A DNA stretch of 64,000 nt from Marinobacterium rhizophilum DSM 18822 (GCF_000378045.1 NZ_KB899097.1:62001-126000), one strand, 5' to 3'; shown: positions 19,915-31,417, counted from the first letter of the stretch. Numbers and translations are program-made. Notes: a model not told the origin generated them from the sequence alone.

Positions 19915-21306
19915 GTGATCAGTCGTACAGCATTAGACTACCGCGAAGACAGCAGCCCCCTCTTCGAAGCGATTCGCGACCTTGGCAGTCCGGTCTGGCT
20001 GGACAGCGGCCGGCCGCTCAGCCCTTACGGCCGCTTCGACATACTCTCTGCCGCGCCGGACTTTCTGGTGCGCTACAACCGCGGCAGCCTTGAGCTTGTG
20101 CGCAATGGCGCCATCGAAGCTCTGCCTGGCTCCCCCTTTAATGCACTAAGACGCTTGCTGGGCGAACACCCGTCGCCTGATGCGCAAGACGATTTGCCGT
20201 TCTGCGGTGGCCTGATTGGTCATCTGGGATATGACCTGGGACGCGCTCTGGAGCAGCTGCCTGCGCTGGCAGAGGATGACATCGCGTTTCCGGAAATGCG
20301 CATGGGTTTTTATAGCTGGGCCATCATCGTGGATCACCACCAGGCCCGCGCAGAGCTGATCGCCCACCCGAGCTGCAAGGCGCAGCAAATAGAGGCGGTA
20401 CTGGAGCGGTTGAAACATGTAACAGCAGCCTCAGCTGCGCCTGCCACTGCAGCGGCATTTCAGCTGCGCGCAAACTTTAACAACGACCTGCCCCCCGAGC
20501 ACTACAATCAGGCACTGGCGCGCATTGATGCCTACATACGCGCTGGTGACTGCTACCAGGTCAATTTCACCCAGCGCTTTAGCTCCAGCTTTGATGGCGA
20601 CCCCTGGCAGGCCTATCAGATGCTGCGCCAGGCGGCACCGACACCCTACTCGGCCTACCTGGAAAGCAGCGATGGTGCGGTACTGTCACTGTCACCCGAG
20701 CAGTTTCTGTGTACCGATCGGGGCCAGGTGACGACCAAGCCCATCAAGGGCACGCGGCCACGGGGCGGCGACCGGGACTCAGACGCACTGCTGAAAGAGG
20801 AGCTGCGCGAGTCACGCAAGGACCGCGCCGAGAATCTGATGATTGTGGATCTGATGCGCAACGACCTGAGCAAGGTTTGCGCGCTGGGATCTGTGAAAGT
20901 GCCGCGTCTGTTTACCGTGGAAAGCTACGCCAATGTGCACCATCTGGTCACCACGGTGACCGGTACACTGGCCGAGCAGCAACAGCCGCTGGATCTGCTG
21001 GAACATTGTTTCCCGGGTGGCTCGATCACCGGCGCACCCAAAATCCGCGCCATGGAAATCATCGACGAACTGGAACCGCAAAGACGCAACATCTATTGCG
21101 GTTCCATCGGCTATATCAGCCTGTGCGGTCGCATGGACACCAGCATCACCATCCGCACCCTGTTGTGCGAACAGGACCGCATCTACTGCTGGGCCGGCGG
21201 CGGTATCGTCGCCGATTCAATCACCGAGCAGGAATACGCGGAAACCTACAGCAAGGTGAACAACCTGCTGAAGACGCTCGAGGCGACCTGCCGTAAAGGC
21301 GCATAG
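19915..21306 (+). CDS. pabB: aminodeoxychorismate synthase component I
   Basis: PabB converts chorismate with ammonia to 4-amino-4-deoxychorismate in folate synthesis, together with PabA. Chorismate-binding motifs are all present: PIKGTRPRGG, DRAENLMIVDLMRNDLSKVC, GGSITGAPKIRAMEIIDELE and YCGSIGYIS. The N-terminal part shows the usual tryptophan-pocket-like region (PLSPYGRFDIL). I prefer the GTG at 19915 (463 residues, near the family's 450-470); a GTG at 19852 is possible and adds 21 non-conserved residues. The stop lies 3 bp from the stop of the convergent peptidase gene. TrpE is excluded by the PabB-type C-terminal motifs. Confidence 0.93.
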   Translation: MISRTALDYREDSSPLFEAIRDLGSPVWLDSGRPLSPYGRFDILSAAPDFLVRYNRGSLELVRNGAIEALPGSPFNALRRLLGEHPSPDAQDDLPFCGGLIGHLGYDLGRALEQLPALAEDDIAFPEMRMGFYSWAIIVDHHQARAELIAHPSCKAQQIEAVLERLKHVTAASAAPATAAAFQLRANFNNDLPPEHYNQALARIDAYIRAGDCYQVNFTQRFSSSFDGDPWQAYQMLRQAAPTPYSAYLESSDGAVLSLSPEQFLCTDRGQVTTKPIKGTRPRGGDRDSDALLKEELRESRKDRAENLMIVDLMRNDLSKVCALGSVKVPRLFTVESYANVHHLVTTVTGTLAEQQQPLDLLEHCFPGGSITGAPKIRAMEIIDELEPQRRNIYCGSIGYISLCGRMDTSITIRTLLCEQDRIYCWAGGGIVADSITEQEYAETYSKVNNLLKTLEATCRKGA

Positions 21307-21309
21307 ACC

Positions 21310-23226
21310 TTACTTTTTAGGCTTGCCACCCCCTTTTCCGCCGCCCCCTGTACTTCCACCGCCACCACTGCTGTCCACGACCGTGACAGTTTCGGTGACA
21401 GGCATCTCTGCCCAGTCGGATGCCTGCCCCCCATCAAGCGCCCGAAGGCTGTAACGGTAAAGCCCCTCAGGCGGGTCGTCCATATCGTCACGCACACCGC
21501 CGGCAAGCGTCTTGAAAACCGTTTCAGTGACCCGACCATTCTTCGGATGGATACTGTCACGCTTCACCTCGAAGGCGCCCGGATCGACGCCGTAACTCCA
21601 GCTCAGCAGCGCCACGCCATTGCCGCTGTCATCGCCGGCTACAGCAGTGAAGCCCCCTGGCGGCGGCGGGGGGTCTTCAGCAGGTAGCACAGGCGGCTCG
21701 GCACCCGCCAGCAGCGCGGCCTGGACATTCAGCCGCCCGTGCATCGACCAGGCCAGCATATTCTGTCCCAGCGCACCTGCCGTGTCTGCGCCGGATTCAA
21801 GGCGGTTGCGTACCGCCTGGTTGCAGGGCGTGATACCGTCGGCATCGGTACAACTGCCAGGATCGGCCAGACTGGCCGAGAACAGGTGCGCCCAAACTAA
21901 TGCCGCCGCACCGGCCACATGGGGACTGGCCATCGAAGTGCCGGAATACCAGTCGAGACAGACGTCGCTGTTCGGATCAAATACCAGCCCCAGTATATCC
22001 GCATAGAAAATGCAGAAGTCATTGGGGACGGTAGAAAGGATATTCTCACCCGGCGCCATCAGTGATACCCAGCTACTGCCAAAACTCGAGAAATCGGGCA
22101 CGTTGTCGTCATGGTCCGTCGCTGCAACCGCGATCACTTCAGGGTAGGCGGCCGGATATAGTTGAGTGTCGGTCCCTTCGTTGCCCGCGGCGGCCACCAA
22201 TACCACACCTGAAGCCCAGGCATTGGCAACAGCATCAGCCTCCGTCTGCGAATAATTACCGTAGCTTACCGGCTCACCATTGACGTCAAATTCGTCACTG
22301 GCGTAGCTCATGTTGATGACGTGATAGTCGTTGTCGGCGGCGTACTGAATAGCGGTAGCCGATGCCGACACCGGACAGACGCCAATATATACATAACAGC
22401 CGCACCATGGCTCAAGTTCAGGGTACGGGTAGTATTTGTATGAAAAACAGGTTTTGAGACTCCCAACCGAGCTGTTCCAACCCACCCCGGCAACACCAAT
22501 GCCATTATTTGTCGCCGCGGCCGCGATGCCCGCGACATGGGAGCCATGGCCGATGTAATCGAGCAGATTTTCCTCTTCGGCAACAAAGTTGACCTGCTCA
22601 ACACATTTTCCGGCAGAAAATTCAAGACTACCCAAAGGGTTAGCCCCGTCCCGGCAGTCTACCCCGGTATCCAGAATGCCAATCTTGACGGCAGCCGAAC
22701 CGGTTGTGATATCCCAGGCCTGCGGTGCGTCGATATCTGCGTCCGACGAACCCCTTACTTCGACAATACCCTCATCCGGGTCGGAAATCGCATGAAACTG
22801 ACCAGTATTGTTTAACGCCCACTGGTCGGAGAAATGATCATTGCCGGTACCATCGGGCGGGGGCGGATCAGTGCCTTCATTTGGCTCGATCAAGATGCGA
22901 TAAAAATCCGGCTCGGCATAAAGCACGTTCGGATTACGCTGATAAAGGGCTACCCGGCCCAGCACTGATCCGGCAGGAACCTCAAGCACATGCACATCAA
23001 GCCCTGGGATCGAACGCAGATGACGATCCCCCGACTGACGAGCCAGCGCCGCCACCTCGGATTCTGCGAGGCCCGGCTTAAACTTGACCAGTACCCGGTC
23101 GGGCGCATACGCCGGCGGTGGTGAGGCATGAGTCCGCCCTGGATCAAGCGGCGGCAATGCCTGAGCATCACTCAACGGGGAGAAAATAAGCACAAGGAAG
23201 ACAAAAAAGGACATCAGATGGCGCAT
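21310..23226 (-). CDS. secreted subtilisin-like S8 serine peptidase
   Basis: The 638-residue exported protease has a Sec signal peptide (about residues 1-23, MRHLMSFFVFLVLIFSPL core). A fervidolysin-type pro-region follows (about 40-110, with DRVLVKFKPG), then a subtilisin domain. The catalytic triad is visible as Asp186 (LDTGVD), His227 (GHGSHVAG) and Ser431 (GTSMASPHVAG), with Asn349 in AAAGNEG for the oxyanion hole. Several Cys in the domain suggest disulfides. A Pro-rich linker (near 513-523), a fibronectin-III-like segment and a Gly-rich, Lys-ending tail (GGGGSTGGGGKGGGKPKK) follow. It probably degrades protein outside the cell. No dedicated neighbours are seen. Confidence 0.92.
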   Translation of the reverse strand: MRHLMSFFVFLVLIFSPLSDAQALPPLDPGRTHASPPPAYAPDRVLVKFKPGLAESEVAALARQSGDRHLRSIPGLDVHVLEVPAGSVLGRVALYQRNPNVLYAEPDFYRILIEPNEGTDPPPPDGTGNDHFSDQWALNNTGQFHAISDPDEGIVEVRGSSDADIDAPQAWDITTGSAAVKIGILDTGVDCRDGANPLGSLEFSAGKCVEQVNFVAEEENLLDYIGHGSHVAGIAAAATNNGIGVAGVGWNSSVGSLKTCFSYKYYPYPELEPWCGCYVYIGVCPVSASATAIQYAADNDYHVINMSYASDEFDVNGEPVSYGNYSQTEADAVANAWASGVVLVAAAGNEGTDTQLYPAAYPEVIAVAATDHDDNVPDFSSFGSSWVSLMAPGENILSTVPNDFCIFYADILGLVFDPNSDVCLDWYSGTSMASPHVAGAAALVWAHLFSASLADPGSCTDADGITPCNQAVRNRLESGADTAGALGQNMLAWSMHGRLNVQAALLAGAEPPVLPAEDPPPPPGGFTAVAGDDSGNGVALLSWSYGVDPGAFEVKRDSIHPKNGRVTETVFKTLAGGVRDDMDDPPEGLYRYSLRALDGGQASDWAEMPVTETVTVVDSSGGGGSTGGGGKGGGKPKK

Positions 23227-23560
23227 CGCGTTTTCCTCTGCCCCGCCACTGCCGCGCTTATGCGCGACCGGTGAGCCCTACATCCGGCAGGGCGTCAGGC
23301 AGGACTTGCTTTCGCTGCCACCCTCTACAGGCAGTGACCGAAACCAACCCCTTGCAGCGAACAACCACCATCCCTGACATTCAAGCACTACAAGGAATTC
23401 CGAGTTGGAGTACGACGCAATCTCCAGACTGGTACATGCCTGCTACAAACTAATAACGGCTCAACAGACGCACGCACCCTATTGATGAAGTTTAGCGCAT
23501 CGGCCGTGCGATCACCCTGCCTATACCTGCAAAAAATTTAAGCGAGGTGTTCCACAAAGG
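23227..23560. other. intergenic stretch, peptidase promoter side
   Basis: This 334-bp gap separates the peptidase start from the thrH stop. I see no gene, RNA or convincing terminator in it; it should hold the peptidase promoter. Confidence 0.4.
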
Positions 23561-24178
23561 TTACAGGTTAAGGTCTCGCTGGCTCGCGCTGATAAATTCG
23601 CGCTTGAGATCATCAAATGTCTGCACCGCTGGGAATTGCGGGAATTCGGCGATCACATTGTGCGGCGCATGGAACAGGATACCGGCCTCGGCCTGAGACA
23701 GCATGGTGGTATCGTTATACGAATCACCGGCGGCAATGACCCGGTAGTTCAGCAGCTGAAAGGCCCGCACGGACTGGCGCTTTGGATCCCTTTGCCGCAA
23801 CCGGTAGCCGGTAATCCGACCCTGCTCGTCGGTTTCCAGCTTGTGGCACAACAAGGTCGGATAGCCCAGCTGCTGCATCAGCGGCGCGGCAAACTCATAG
23901 AAAGTATCGGACAGTATGACGACCTGAAATCGCTCGCGCAGCCAGTCGATAAACTCCTTCGCCCCCTCCAGTGGCTGAAGGCGGCTGATCGTCTGCTGAA
24001 TTTGCGGCAGCGTAAGGCCATGCTCGTCGAGAATGCGCAGACGCTGCTGCATCAGCACATCGTAGTCAGGAATATCCCGGGTGGTGGCTTTGAGGGCATC
24101 AATACCCGTTTCTTCTGCAAATGCGATCCAGATTTCCGGGACCAGTACACCTTCCAGATCAAGACAGGCCAGCTCCAC
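23561..24178 (-). CDS. thrH: phosphoserine phosphatase/homoserine phosphotransferase, GTG start
   Basis: The 205-residue HAD-superfamily enzyme has the exact length of Pseudomonas ThrH and its signature start ELACLDLEGVLVPEIWIAFA, with the nucleophile in DLEG. Further HAD motifs are VVILSDTFYEF (motif II), DPKRQSVRAF (motif III Lys) and AAGDSYNDTTML (motif IV). ThrH transfers phosphate from phosphoserine to homoserine or to water, linking serine and threonine synthesis. The start is GTG at 24178 with AAGGAG 6 bases upstream. Confidence 0.94.
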   Translation of the reverse strand: MELACLDLEGVLVPEIWIAFAEETGIDALKATTRDIPDYDVLMQQRLRILDEHGLTLPQIQQTISRLQPLEGAKEFIDWLRERFQVVILSDTFYEFAAPLMQQLGYPTLLCHKLETDEQGRITGYRLRQRDPKRQSVRAFQLLNYRVIAAGDSYNDTTMLSQAEAGILFHAPHNVIAEFPQFPAVQTFDDLKREFISASQRDLNL

Positions 24179-24276
24179 AGCACTCTCCTTGCGTAATTGA
24201 CAGGCGAAATCACCAGCCCGTCAATCTACCCCCTGCCCTTCAGGTTCGCAACCCGGGTTGCAGCGACCCGCCAGAA

Positions 24277-25290
<1,014 letters not shown>

Positions 25291-25377
25291 CTACAGGTTC
25301 AAAAAAACAGCGACTTATAACAGTATAGAATAAGATGAACAGCGTCCCAACCGAAGATCCAGACTGAAGGCCCGCCC

Positions 25378-26478
25378 CTAAAGCCGGGCTGTCATTCGCT
25401 TGAGCTCTTCATCCTGGGTTATCAGGCGCTTCTCCTGCGCAACCACCTTGGCGTTCACCCGCAGCAGCTCTTCTTCCCGAGCCTGGACCTGCGCCCGCAG
25501 CGCATTTTCCCGCCGTGCCGCTTCACTTGCGGCGCTGGCACCACGTTGCACCTGTTGCTTGATATCGCCTTCAAGCTCCTTGACCTTGTCCTCCAACCGC
25601 TTGCTGCGATTGACCTCAGACAGAAGGCTCGCGTTCACCTTGGCCAGCTCGCGCTGCTGCACGGCAATTTCCTGCTGCGCGGATTTCAACTCATCTTCAA
25701 GACTGCGGATGCTGGCCTGCAGCGTGTCGATCCGGCTATCCTTTTTGGCCTGCAATGCCTGCAGGTCACTGATGTCCCGCGCCAGCACGGACTCTTTCTT
25801 GCCAAACTCGTCACGCAGTTTTTCCTGCAAGGAACGGTAGTGCTTTACATCTGCCTCACTCTTGGCGAGTGCTTCAAGGTTGTAGCGCTGCTCCTCCTTG
25901 ATGCGCAGATCGAAGCTGCGCTTGGCATCTTCATAGGTCTTGTGCAGGTGCTCAAGCTCTTGCTCGAGATGCAGGCGCTGAGCCTCTTCCTTGGCAAAAC
26001 GTGCGGCCTCGGCCGTCAGACTGTTCTTCAGATGCGCGACCTCCGCCTCCGCCGTCTTACCGGCACTGACGGCCCTTTCAAGCTTCAGAACCTGCTCGCG
26101 ATAGCGCGCCTCGAGCTCCTGATAATGGTCATGGGACTGCTTGAGCGCATCTTCCGATACACGGCGCTCCGCTTCAGCACCGTATTCGGCATGGCGCTTA
26201 ACCAGCGTCACCGCGGAGGAGGCCTCCTGAACCGCCTGCTGCCAGACACGGGAGAAAGCAGCCGCCAGGCTATCCGGCACTTCCGGAATGGGCGTCACCG
26301 CAGCATCCAGACCCACGCGTTCAGACAAAGTCTGCCACCACAACGCCAGACAAGGCTCAATCTCGCCGTCTTCTGCATCCAATTGACGCTGAATCAGCAC
26401 CGCCGTCGGAGACTGACCACTGAGCAGCAGCTGATCAGCCACTCGGAACACCTGTTGTTTCAACTCGTTATTACTCAT
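25378..26478 (-). CDS. KfrA-like DNA-binding coiled-coil protein
   Basis: The 366-residue protein has an N-terminal domain like the KfrA/replication-region DNA-binding family (about residues 1-120, with ADQLLLSGQSPTAVLIQRQL). It is followed by roughly 230 residues of uninterrupted heptad-like, Glu/Lys/Ala-rich coiled coil. I place the start at ATG 26478, which overlaps the rluC stop by 8 bases; an in-frame start at 26505 lies deeper in rluC. KfrA proteins are best known from plasmids, where they act in stability and autoregulation. This copy sits in an apparently chromosomal context and is likely co-transcribed with rluC. Its function is unknown. Confidence 0.75.
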   Translation of the reverse strand: MSNNELKQQVFRVADQLLLSGQSPTAVLIQRQLDAEDGEIEPCLALWWQTLSERVGLDAAVTPIPEVPDSLAAAFSRVWQQAVQEASSAVTLVKRHAEYGAEAERRVSEDALKQSHDHYQELEARYREQVLKLERAVSAGKTAEAEVAHLKNSLTAEAARFAKEEAQRLHLEQELEHLHKTYEDAKRSFDLRIKEEQRYNLEALAKSEADVKHYRSLQEKLRDEFGKKESVLARDISDLQALQAKKDSRIDTLQASIRSLEDELKSAQQEIAVQQRELAKVNASLLSEVNRSKRLEDKVKELEGDIKQQVQRGASAASEAARRENALRAQVQAREEELLRVNAKVVAQEKRLITQDEELKRMTARL

Positions 26479-27472
26479 TTGATCCTTCCTGGACATCCAC
26501 ACCATCAGACCCGTCTTCCTGCAGCTTGGTCAAGCCTTCCAGCAACTGCGACTCCAAAGGAGCCTCCACTCGCAGGCGTTCTCCATTTGGCAGGGTTAAG
26601 CGCAGCTGCGCCGCATGCAGGAACAGCCGCCGTATACCAAGTGTTTTCATCTCTCGATTTAACTCATCTACACCATACTTTTCGTCACCGATGATCGGGT
26701 GGCCCGCAAACTGGGCATGCACCCTGATCTGGTGGGTGCGCCCGGTGACCGGCTGTGCTTCAACCAGCGTCGCACTGACGCCGAAGCGGCGCAGTACACG
26801 GAACAGCGTCAGCGACGGCTTGCCCTCGGGCTGCACCTTGACGATACGCTCGCCAGACTTGAGCTCATTCTTGTTCAGCGGCGCATCGACCTTATGGGTG
26901 CGTGTCGACCAGCGCCCAACCACCAATGCCTGATAGATTTTGGTGATCCGGCCCTTTTGACGCAAGCCCTCATGCAGAAACTTCAGCATCGAACGTTTCT
27001 TGGCCACCATGATGCAGCCTGATGTATCACGATCAAGCCGGTGCACCAGCTCCAGAAAACGCTGCTCTGGACGAATCTGACGCAGCGCCTCGATCAACCC
27101 GAGACTCACGCCGCTGCCACCGTGTACCGCCAGCCCTGACGGCTTGTTAATAATAATCAGCTCATTGTCTTCGTAAAGGATCGCCGCTTCCAGCACATCA
27201 ACCAGTCCCTGCTTGACGGGTGCGTCCTCACGCGGCGCAGACACTCGAATCGGCGGTATTCTGACCAGGTCGCCGGACTGTACCTTGTAATCAGGTTTCA
27301 CCCGCTTCTTGTTCACCCTCAACTCGCCCTTGCGAACGATGCGGTAAATCAGGCTTTTGGGGACACCCTTGAGTGCCGTACGCAGGAAGTTATCGATCCG
27401 CTGACCGTCCTGATCTTCCGTCACTTCAACAAACTGGACACTGACCGGCGCGGCCGCAATATTTTTTGACAT
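26471..27472 (-). CDS. rluC: 23S rRNA pseudouridine synthase
   Basis: The 333-residue RluA-family enzyme has an N-terminal S4 RNA-binding domain (about 18-80, with RIDNFLRTALKGVPKSLIYR) and the catalytic motif LVHRLDRDTSGCIMVAKK with the essential Asp. GRTHQIRVHAQFAGHPIIGD follows. It modifies uridines 955, 2504 and 2580 of 23S rRNA in E. coli numbering. It is divergent from rne, as in E. coli and Pseudomonas, which supports RluC over RluD. No strong ribosome-binding site is visible before the ATG. Confidence 0.93.
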   Translation of the reverse strand: MSKNIAAAPVSVQFVEVTEDQDGQRIDNFLRTALKGVPKSLIYRIVRKGELRVNKKRVKPDYKVQSGDLVRIPPIRVSAPREDAPVKQGLVDVLEAAILYEDNELIIINKPSGLAVHGGSGVSLGLIEALRQIRPEQRFLELVHRLDRDTSGCIMVAKKRSMLKFLHEGLRQKGRITKIYQALVVGRWSTRTHKVDAPLNKNELKSGERIVKVQPEGKPSLTLFRVLRRFGVSATLVEAQPVTGRTHQIRVHAQFAGHPIIGDEKYGVDELNREMKTLGIRRLFLHAAQLRLTLPNGERLRVEAPLESQLLEGLTKLQEDGSDGVDVQEGSNE

Positions 27473-27948
27473 ATTAATAGGATAGAGCGCTCTGATTGAT
27501 GCCTTTAGGGATAGCTGATATATTCTACCGCTGCCGTGTGCGGTTGGCTCTTAGAGAATGCAAATTTATCGAACCGCCTGACCCTCCCCGAGCAATTGCT
27601 GGCGATGCGGCGGGCGCAGAAGCCCGAGTGCCGGCATAATAGACCTATTCAACAACAGTTTTCGGGAATGCACTCCAGCCACCGGTCCTGAGCGGTCCGG
27701 TTGCAGGTGAAGATGTACACCAGCCCAGAACCTGCCAAAGCGGCAGCAACAAGCAAAGAACTTAGAACTATATTGGCTGGCGTTTCCTCCACCGACGATA
27801 CGAGTCTACACATTGCCAGGCGGCACCATCAGCCGCTGGCCGCGTCACACTGACCGCGTCACAAGACCGGACCGTACCAACAAGATACGGTCATACAGCT
27901 CGACCAGTGGCCAGACGTGCAGTCCCCTATTTAAAGAATGCTAACTAC
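27473..27948 (+). promoter_or_regulatory. rluC/rne intergenic region with long rne leader
   Basis: This 476-bp gap contains no convincing gene. It includes a 7-bp hairpin GACCGTA/TACGGTC (27870-27876 with 27886-27892). A 12-bp direct repeat AAAGAATGCTAA (27933-27944 and 27953-27964) has one copy before the rne start codon and one just inside the gene. In E. coli a long rne leader binds RNase E and mediates autoregulation; the position here suggests the same but the sequence is different. Confidence 0.5.
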
Positions 27949-30900
27949 ATGAAAAGAATGCTAATAAACGCAACTCAGCCAGAAGAGTTGCGGGTCGCCC
28001 TCGTTGACGGGCAGCGGCTATACGATCTGGATATAGAGTCATCCAACCGCGAACAAAAAAAGGCCAACATCTACAAGGGCAAGATCACCCGCGTAGAACC
28101 GAGCCTTGAAGCTGCTTTCGTCGATTACGGTGCCGATCGCCACGGTTTCCTTCCCATGAAGGAAATTTCCCGTGACTACTTCAGCAAGCAACCCGAACGC
28201 GGCGGACGCCCGAACATCAAGGATGTTCTTAAGGAAGGCACCGAAGTCATTGTTCAGGTTGAAAAAGAAGAGCGTGGCAACAAGGGCGCAGCCCTCACCA
28301 CCTTCATCAGCCTGGCCGGTCGCTACCTGGTTCTGATGCCGAACAACCCTCGTGCAGGCGGTATTTCACGCCGCATCGAAGGAGAAGAGCGCAGCCAGCT
28401 GAAAGAAGCCCTGTCCGGCGTTGAAGTGCCTGAAAAAATGGGCATTATCATCCGCACCGCAGGTGTGGGTCGCAGCTCGGAAGAACTGCAGTGGGACCTT
28501 AACTATCTGGCCACCCTGTGGGAAGCCATCACCGAAGCCAGCACCAAGCGCAACGCTCCCTTCCTGGTTTATCAGGAAAGCAATGTGGTGATCCGCGCAA
28601 TCCGCGATTACCTGCGCAACGACATCGGCGAAGTGCTGATCGATAGCGATAAGGTGTTCGAAGAAGCGCGTCAGTTCATCCGCCACGTGATGCCGAGCTT
28701 CGAGAACAAAATCAAGCTCTACAAAGAGCAGACCCCGCTGTTCAATCGCTATCAGATCGAATCCCAGATCGAGACAGCCTTTGAACGCGAAGTCACCCTG
28801 CCCTCCGGCGGCTCGATCGTGATCGACCCGACCGAAGCCCTGGTGTCCATCGACATCAACTCGGCCCGTGCCACTCGGGGCAGCGATATCGAAGAGACCG
28901 CACTGCACACCAACCTCGAAGCGGCGGAAGAAATCGCTCGCCAGCTGCGTCTGCGCGATATCGGCGGCCTGGTGGTGATCGACTTCATCGACATGACACC
29001 GATAAAGAACCAACGCGCCGTGGAAGACCGTCTGGCAGACTCCCTGAAGCTGGACCGCGCCCGCGTACAGATGGGCCGCATTTCCCGCTTCGGCCTGCTG
29101 GAAATGTCCCGTCAGCGCCTGCGCCCGTCACTGGCCGAATCCCGCGGTACTGTGTGTCCGCGCTGCAACGGCCAGGGCTCCATTCGGGATACCGAATCCC
29201 TGGCCCTGTCGATCCTGCGCCTGATTGAGGAAGAGTCCTCCAAGGATCGCACATCCCAGATCCGTGCCATCCTGCCGGTCACGGCGGCGACATACCTGCT
29301 GAACGAAAAGCGTCACGAAGTACACGAAATCGAACTGCGCCACCGCGTGCGCATTGTCATTGTGCCGAATCCAAATATGGAGACGCCGCACTATGAAGTC
29401 GTGCGCCTGCGTGATGACCACACAGTGGCCACCACCAACGACGCCAGCTACAACCTGCAGCCGCCCCCCAAGCAGGAAGAGTTCACCTCGACTGCAGCCA
29501 AGGCTGTCAAGCGCGAAGAAGCCGCGGTACAGGGCGTAGCCCCCGCCTCGCCTGCACCCGCTGCAGCACCTGAAGCGGTCACCCAGCCCGAGCCCGCCGC
29601 AGCGCCGAAACCTGTCGAGCGCACACCCGTTGCCCCCAAGGCGGCACCCACAGCACCCACAGCGCCTGCAGCGCCTGTAAGCCTGGGTAGCAAACTGACC
29701 GGCTTCTTCAAGAGCCTGTTTGGAACAACAACAGAAAAGGCTGAGCCGGAACCCACGCCACTGCCTGAGATTCGCCAGGGCCGGGCGCCCAGCCAGAACC
29801 GCGAAGAACGCAGCCGCACGTCCCCTTCTGCCACTCAGGAGCGCAGCAAGCCCAAGCGTCGCCGCGACAGCCGGGACAATGACCGTCGTCGCCGTTCGCA
29901 GCAAGACTCGGACGAAATAATCACCATCACACCGCAGCAGGCCGACAGTGCTCCGCCGCCCAGCGCAGAGGAGCAAACCAAGCCCAGCAAGCCGCGTCGT
30001 CGCCGTCGCAGCCGCAAGAGTGACAGTGACGAGTCCCGCACAGAACACGCTGCCCGCAGCGCCGAGACGGGCGAAGAGCAGCGCCCCGCACAGGCCGCCG
30101 CCAGCACCGAATCGCCGGATACCGGCAGCGCGCCTGAAGTCGAAGAGACGCCCCAGCCCAAGCCGGCCGCAGAGAAGCGCGAAGCACGGGAGAGCAGCGA
30201 TGACAGCGAAACCCGCGGTCGCCGCCGTGGTCGTCGTCGTCGCGGTTCTGAACGAGTTGCTGAACGCACCCAGACAGCGGACGCCGTAGCTGCAGTGGCA
30301 CCCGCTGCACCTCAGGACGAGGCAGACGCTGTTGCTGCACAAGCGGCAGCAGACACCGCCGCCACACCGGTAGCTGCGCAGGATACGTCCGCACCGGCAC
30401 AAGGTGATGCCAAGCCTGATGTACAGGCTGCTGCCACCGAAACGACTGCAAAGCACACGGCTGAATCCGAAGCAGAAACAGCCCCTGCGGCAACTGAGGT
30501 GACTGAAACGGCTGAAACGGCTGAAATGGAAACAGCACCGCAGGCTGCTGAAGCCACCGCCAAGACCTCAGCTGCGACAGCTGCAGAGACAGCGGAAGAG
30601 ACGGCTGCAGCCGAAACTGCCAAAGAACCCGCTGCAGCACGGGGCACCCCAAGCGACGCTAACGCGCCGCTGACGGCCGCTGCTGAAGTGGTTGAAGCTA
30701 CTGAAGCTACTGAAGCTACTGAAGCTACTGAAGCTACTGAAGCTACTGAAGAAGCTGCGATAAAAGCTGATACTGCAACAGCAGATATAACGGAAACCGC
30801 ATCAGCTGAGCTTGAAGCCGCGAAAGAAATCGTTGAAGAAGCGGAGAAAGAAGACACTGTTGCAGCCCTCCAGCCGGAATCGACGGAGCCTGCCGCTGTG

Positions 30901-31308
30901 GAATCGACTAGCGTTGCAGAAGACTCGGCACAGACAGCTGCGCCTGAGGCTGCTGAACCTGAATCTGCTGAACCCGAAAAAGCAGCCAAGGCGGCAGATC
31001 TGGCCCCGGCGGAATCTGAAGCGGACGTAAAAGCTGAAGCTCCGGCAGCCGACGCTGAAACCGAAGCCAATGCCCAGGTGCCTGAAACGACCGTTGACGC
31101 CAAAGCGCCTGATGCAGCATCGGAACCGGCACCTGAAGATGCCATTGCTGAGCCGGTTGCCGCTGACACAACCGACACCGATGCAAAAGCACAACGGCAC
31201 GCGCCGCGTCGCCGTCGCCGTGCAGGTCGTGCGCCCAACGACCCCCGGGAGAAACGTCGTAGCCAGCAGAAAGCACAGGACGAAAAAGCTGAGAACCAGC
31301 ACTCCTGA
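27949..31308 (+). CDS. rne: ribonuclease E
   Basis: The 1119-residue endoribonuclease is the scaffold of the RNA degradosome. I place the start at ATG 27949, since [20 protein letters not shown] equals the E. coli start apart from single changes. Parts are an S1 RNA-binding domain (about 35-125), the catalytic core with [20 protein letters not shown] and VVIDFIDM (Mg-binding Asp), and the Zn-link CPRCNGQG. After about residue 530 the protein is disordered. It has Arg-rich patches ([20 protein letters not shown] and others), a very long Ala/Glu/Thr-rich acidic part with six perfect 9-bp repeats, and a basic tail [14 protein letters not shown]. The tail matches the Pseudomonas-type layout more than E. 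coli. It processes rRNA, tRNA and mRNA at the inner membrane. Confidence 0.97.
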   Translation: MKRMLINATQPEELRVALVDGQRLYDLDIESSNREQKKANIYKGKITRVEPSLEAAFVDYGADRHGFLPMKEISRDYFSKQPERGGRPNIKDVLKEGTEVIVQVEKEERGNKGAALTTFISLAGRYLVLMPNNPRAGGISRRIEGEERSQLKEALSGVEVPEKMGIIIRTAGVGRSSEELQWDLNYLATLWEAITEASTKRNAPFLVYQESNVVIRAIRDYLRNDIGEVLIDSDKVFEEARQFIRHVMPSFENKIKLYKEQTPLFNRYQIESQIETAFEREVTLPSGGSIVIDPTEALVSIDINSARATRGSDIEETALHTNLEAAEEIARQLRLRDIGGLVVIDFIDMTPIKNQRAVEDRLADSLKLDRARVQMGRISRFGLLEMSRQRLRPSLAESRGTVCPRCNGQGSIRDTESLALSILRLIEEESSKDRTSQIRAILPVTAATYLLNEKRHEVHEIELRHRVRIVIVPNPNMETPHYEVVRLRDDHTVATTNDASYNLQPPPKQEEFTSTAAKAVKREEAAVQGVAPASPAPAAAPEAVTQPEPAAAPKPVERTPVAPKAAPTAPTAPAAPVSLGSKLTGFFKSLFGTTTEKAEPEPTPLPEIRQGRAPSQNREERSRTSPSATQERSKPKRRRDSRDNDRRRRSQQDSDEIITITPQQADSAPPPSAEEQTKPSKPRRRRRSRKSDSDESRTEHAARSAETGEEQRPAQAAASTESPDTGSAPEVEETPQPKPAAEKREARESSDDSETRGRRRGRRRRGSERVAERTQTADAVAAVAPAAPQDEADAVAAQAAADTAATPVAAQDTSAPAQGDAKPDVQAAATETTAKHTAESEAETAPAATEVTETAETAEMETAPQAAEATAKTSAATAAETAEETAAAETAKEPAAARGTPSDANAPLTAAAEVVEATEATEATEATEATEATEEAAIKADTATADITETASAELEAAKEIVEEAEKEDTVAALQPESTEPAAVESTSVAEDSAQTAAPEAAEPESAEPEKAAKAADLAPAESEADVKAEAPAADAETEANAQVPETTVDAKAPDAASEPAPEDAIAEPVAADTTDTDAKAQRHAPRRRRRAGRAPNDPREKRRSQQKAQDEKAENQHS
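30694..30747 (+). repeat. six perfect 9-bp tandem repeats inside rne
   Basis: GAAGCTACT is repeated six times without change and encodes Glu-Ala-Thr units in the acidic disordered tail. Such a perfect short repeat is prone to copy-number change in steps of three residues without frameshift. Confidence 0.95.
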
Positions 31309-31327
31309 TCACTGAGTGCTACACACT

Positions 31328-31356
31328 AAAAAGCCGGCTATTAAGCCGGCTTTTTT
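31328..31356 (+). terminator. rne terminator
   Basis: The GCCGGC stem (31333-31338 with 31345-31350), extended by A-T pairs and followed by TTTTTT, lies 25 bp after the rne stop. The A run on the other side may also help end the convergent murB transcript. Confidence 0.9.
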
Positions 31357-31417
31357 ATTACTCAGTTCTCAGCCCTCATTCGGGTTCAGGCACGCGTTGC
31401 GACCGCGAGCCTGCCAA

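Noticed and set aside
23782-23791. TTGGATCCC resembling the VanR palindrome inside thrH
   Set aside because: It lies within coding sequence on no promoter and breaks the palindrome symmetry.
29128-31238. Long antisense frames opposite the rne tail
   Set aside because: The low-complexity rne tail gives open frames on the other strand (Ser/Ala/Val- or Cys/Arg-rich); no start signals or families.
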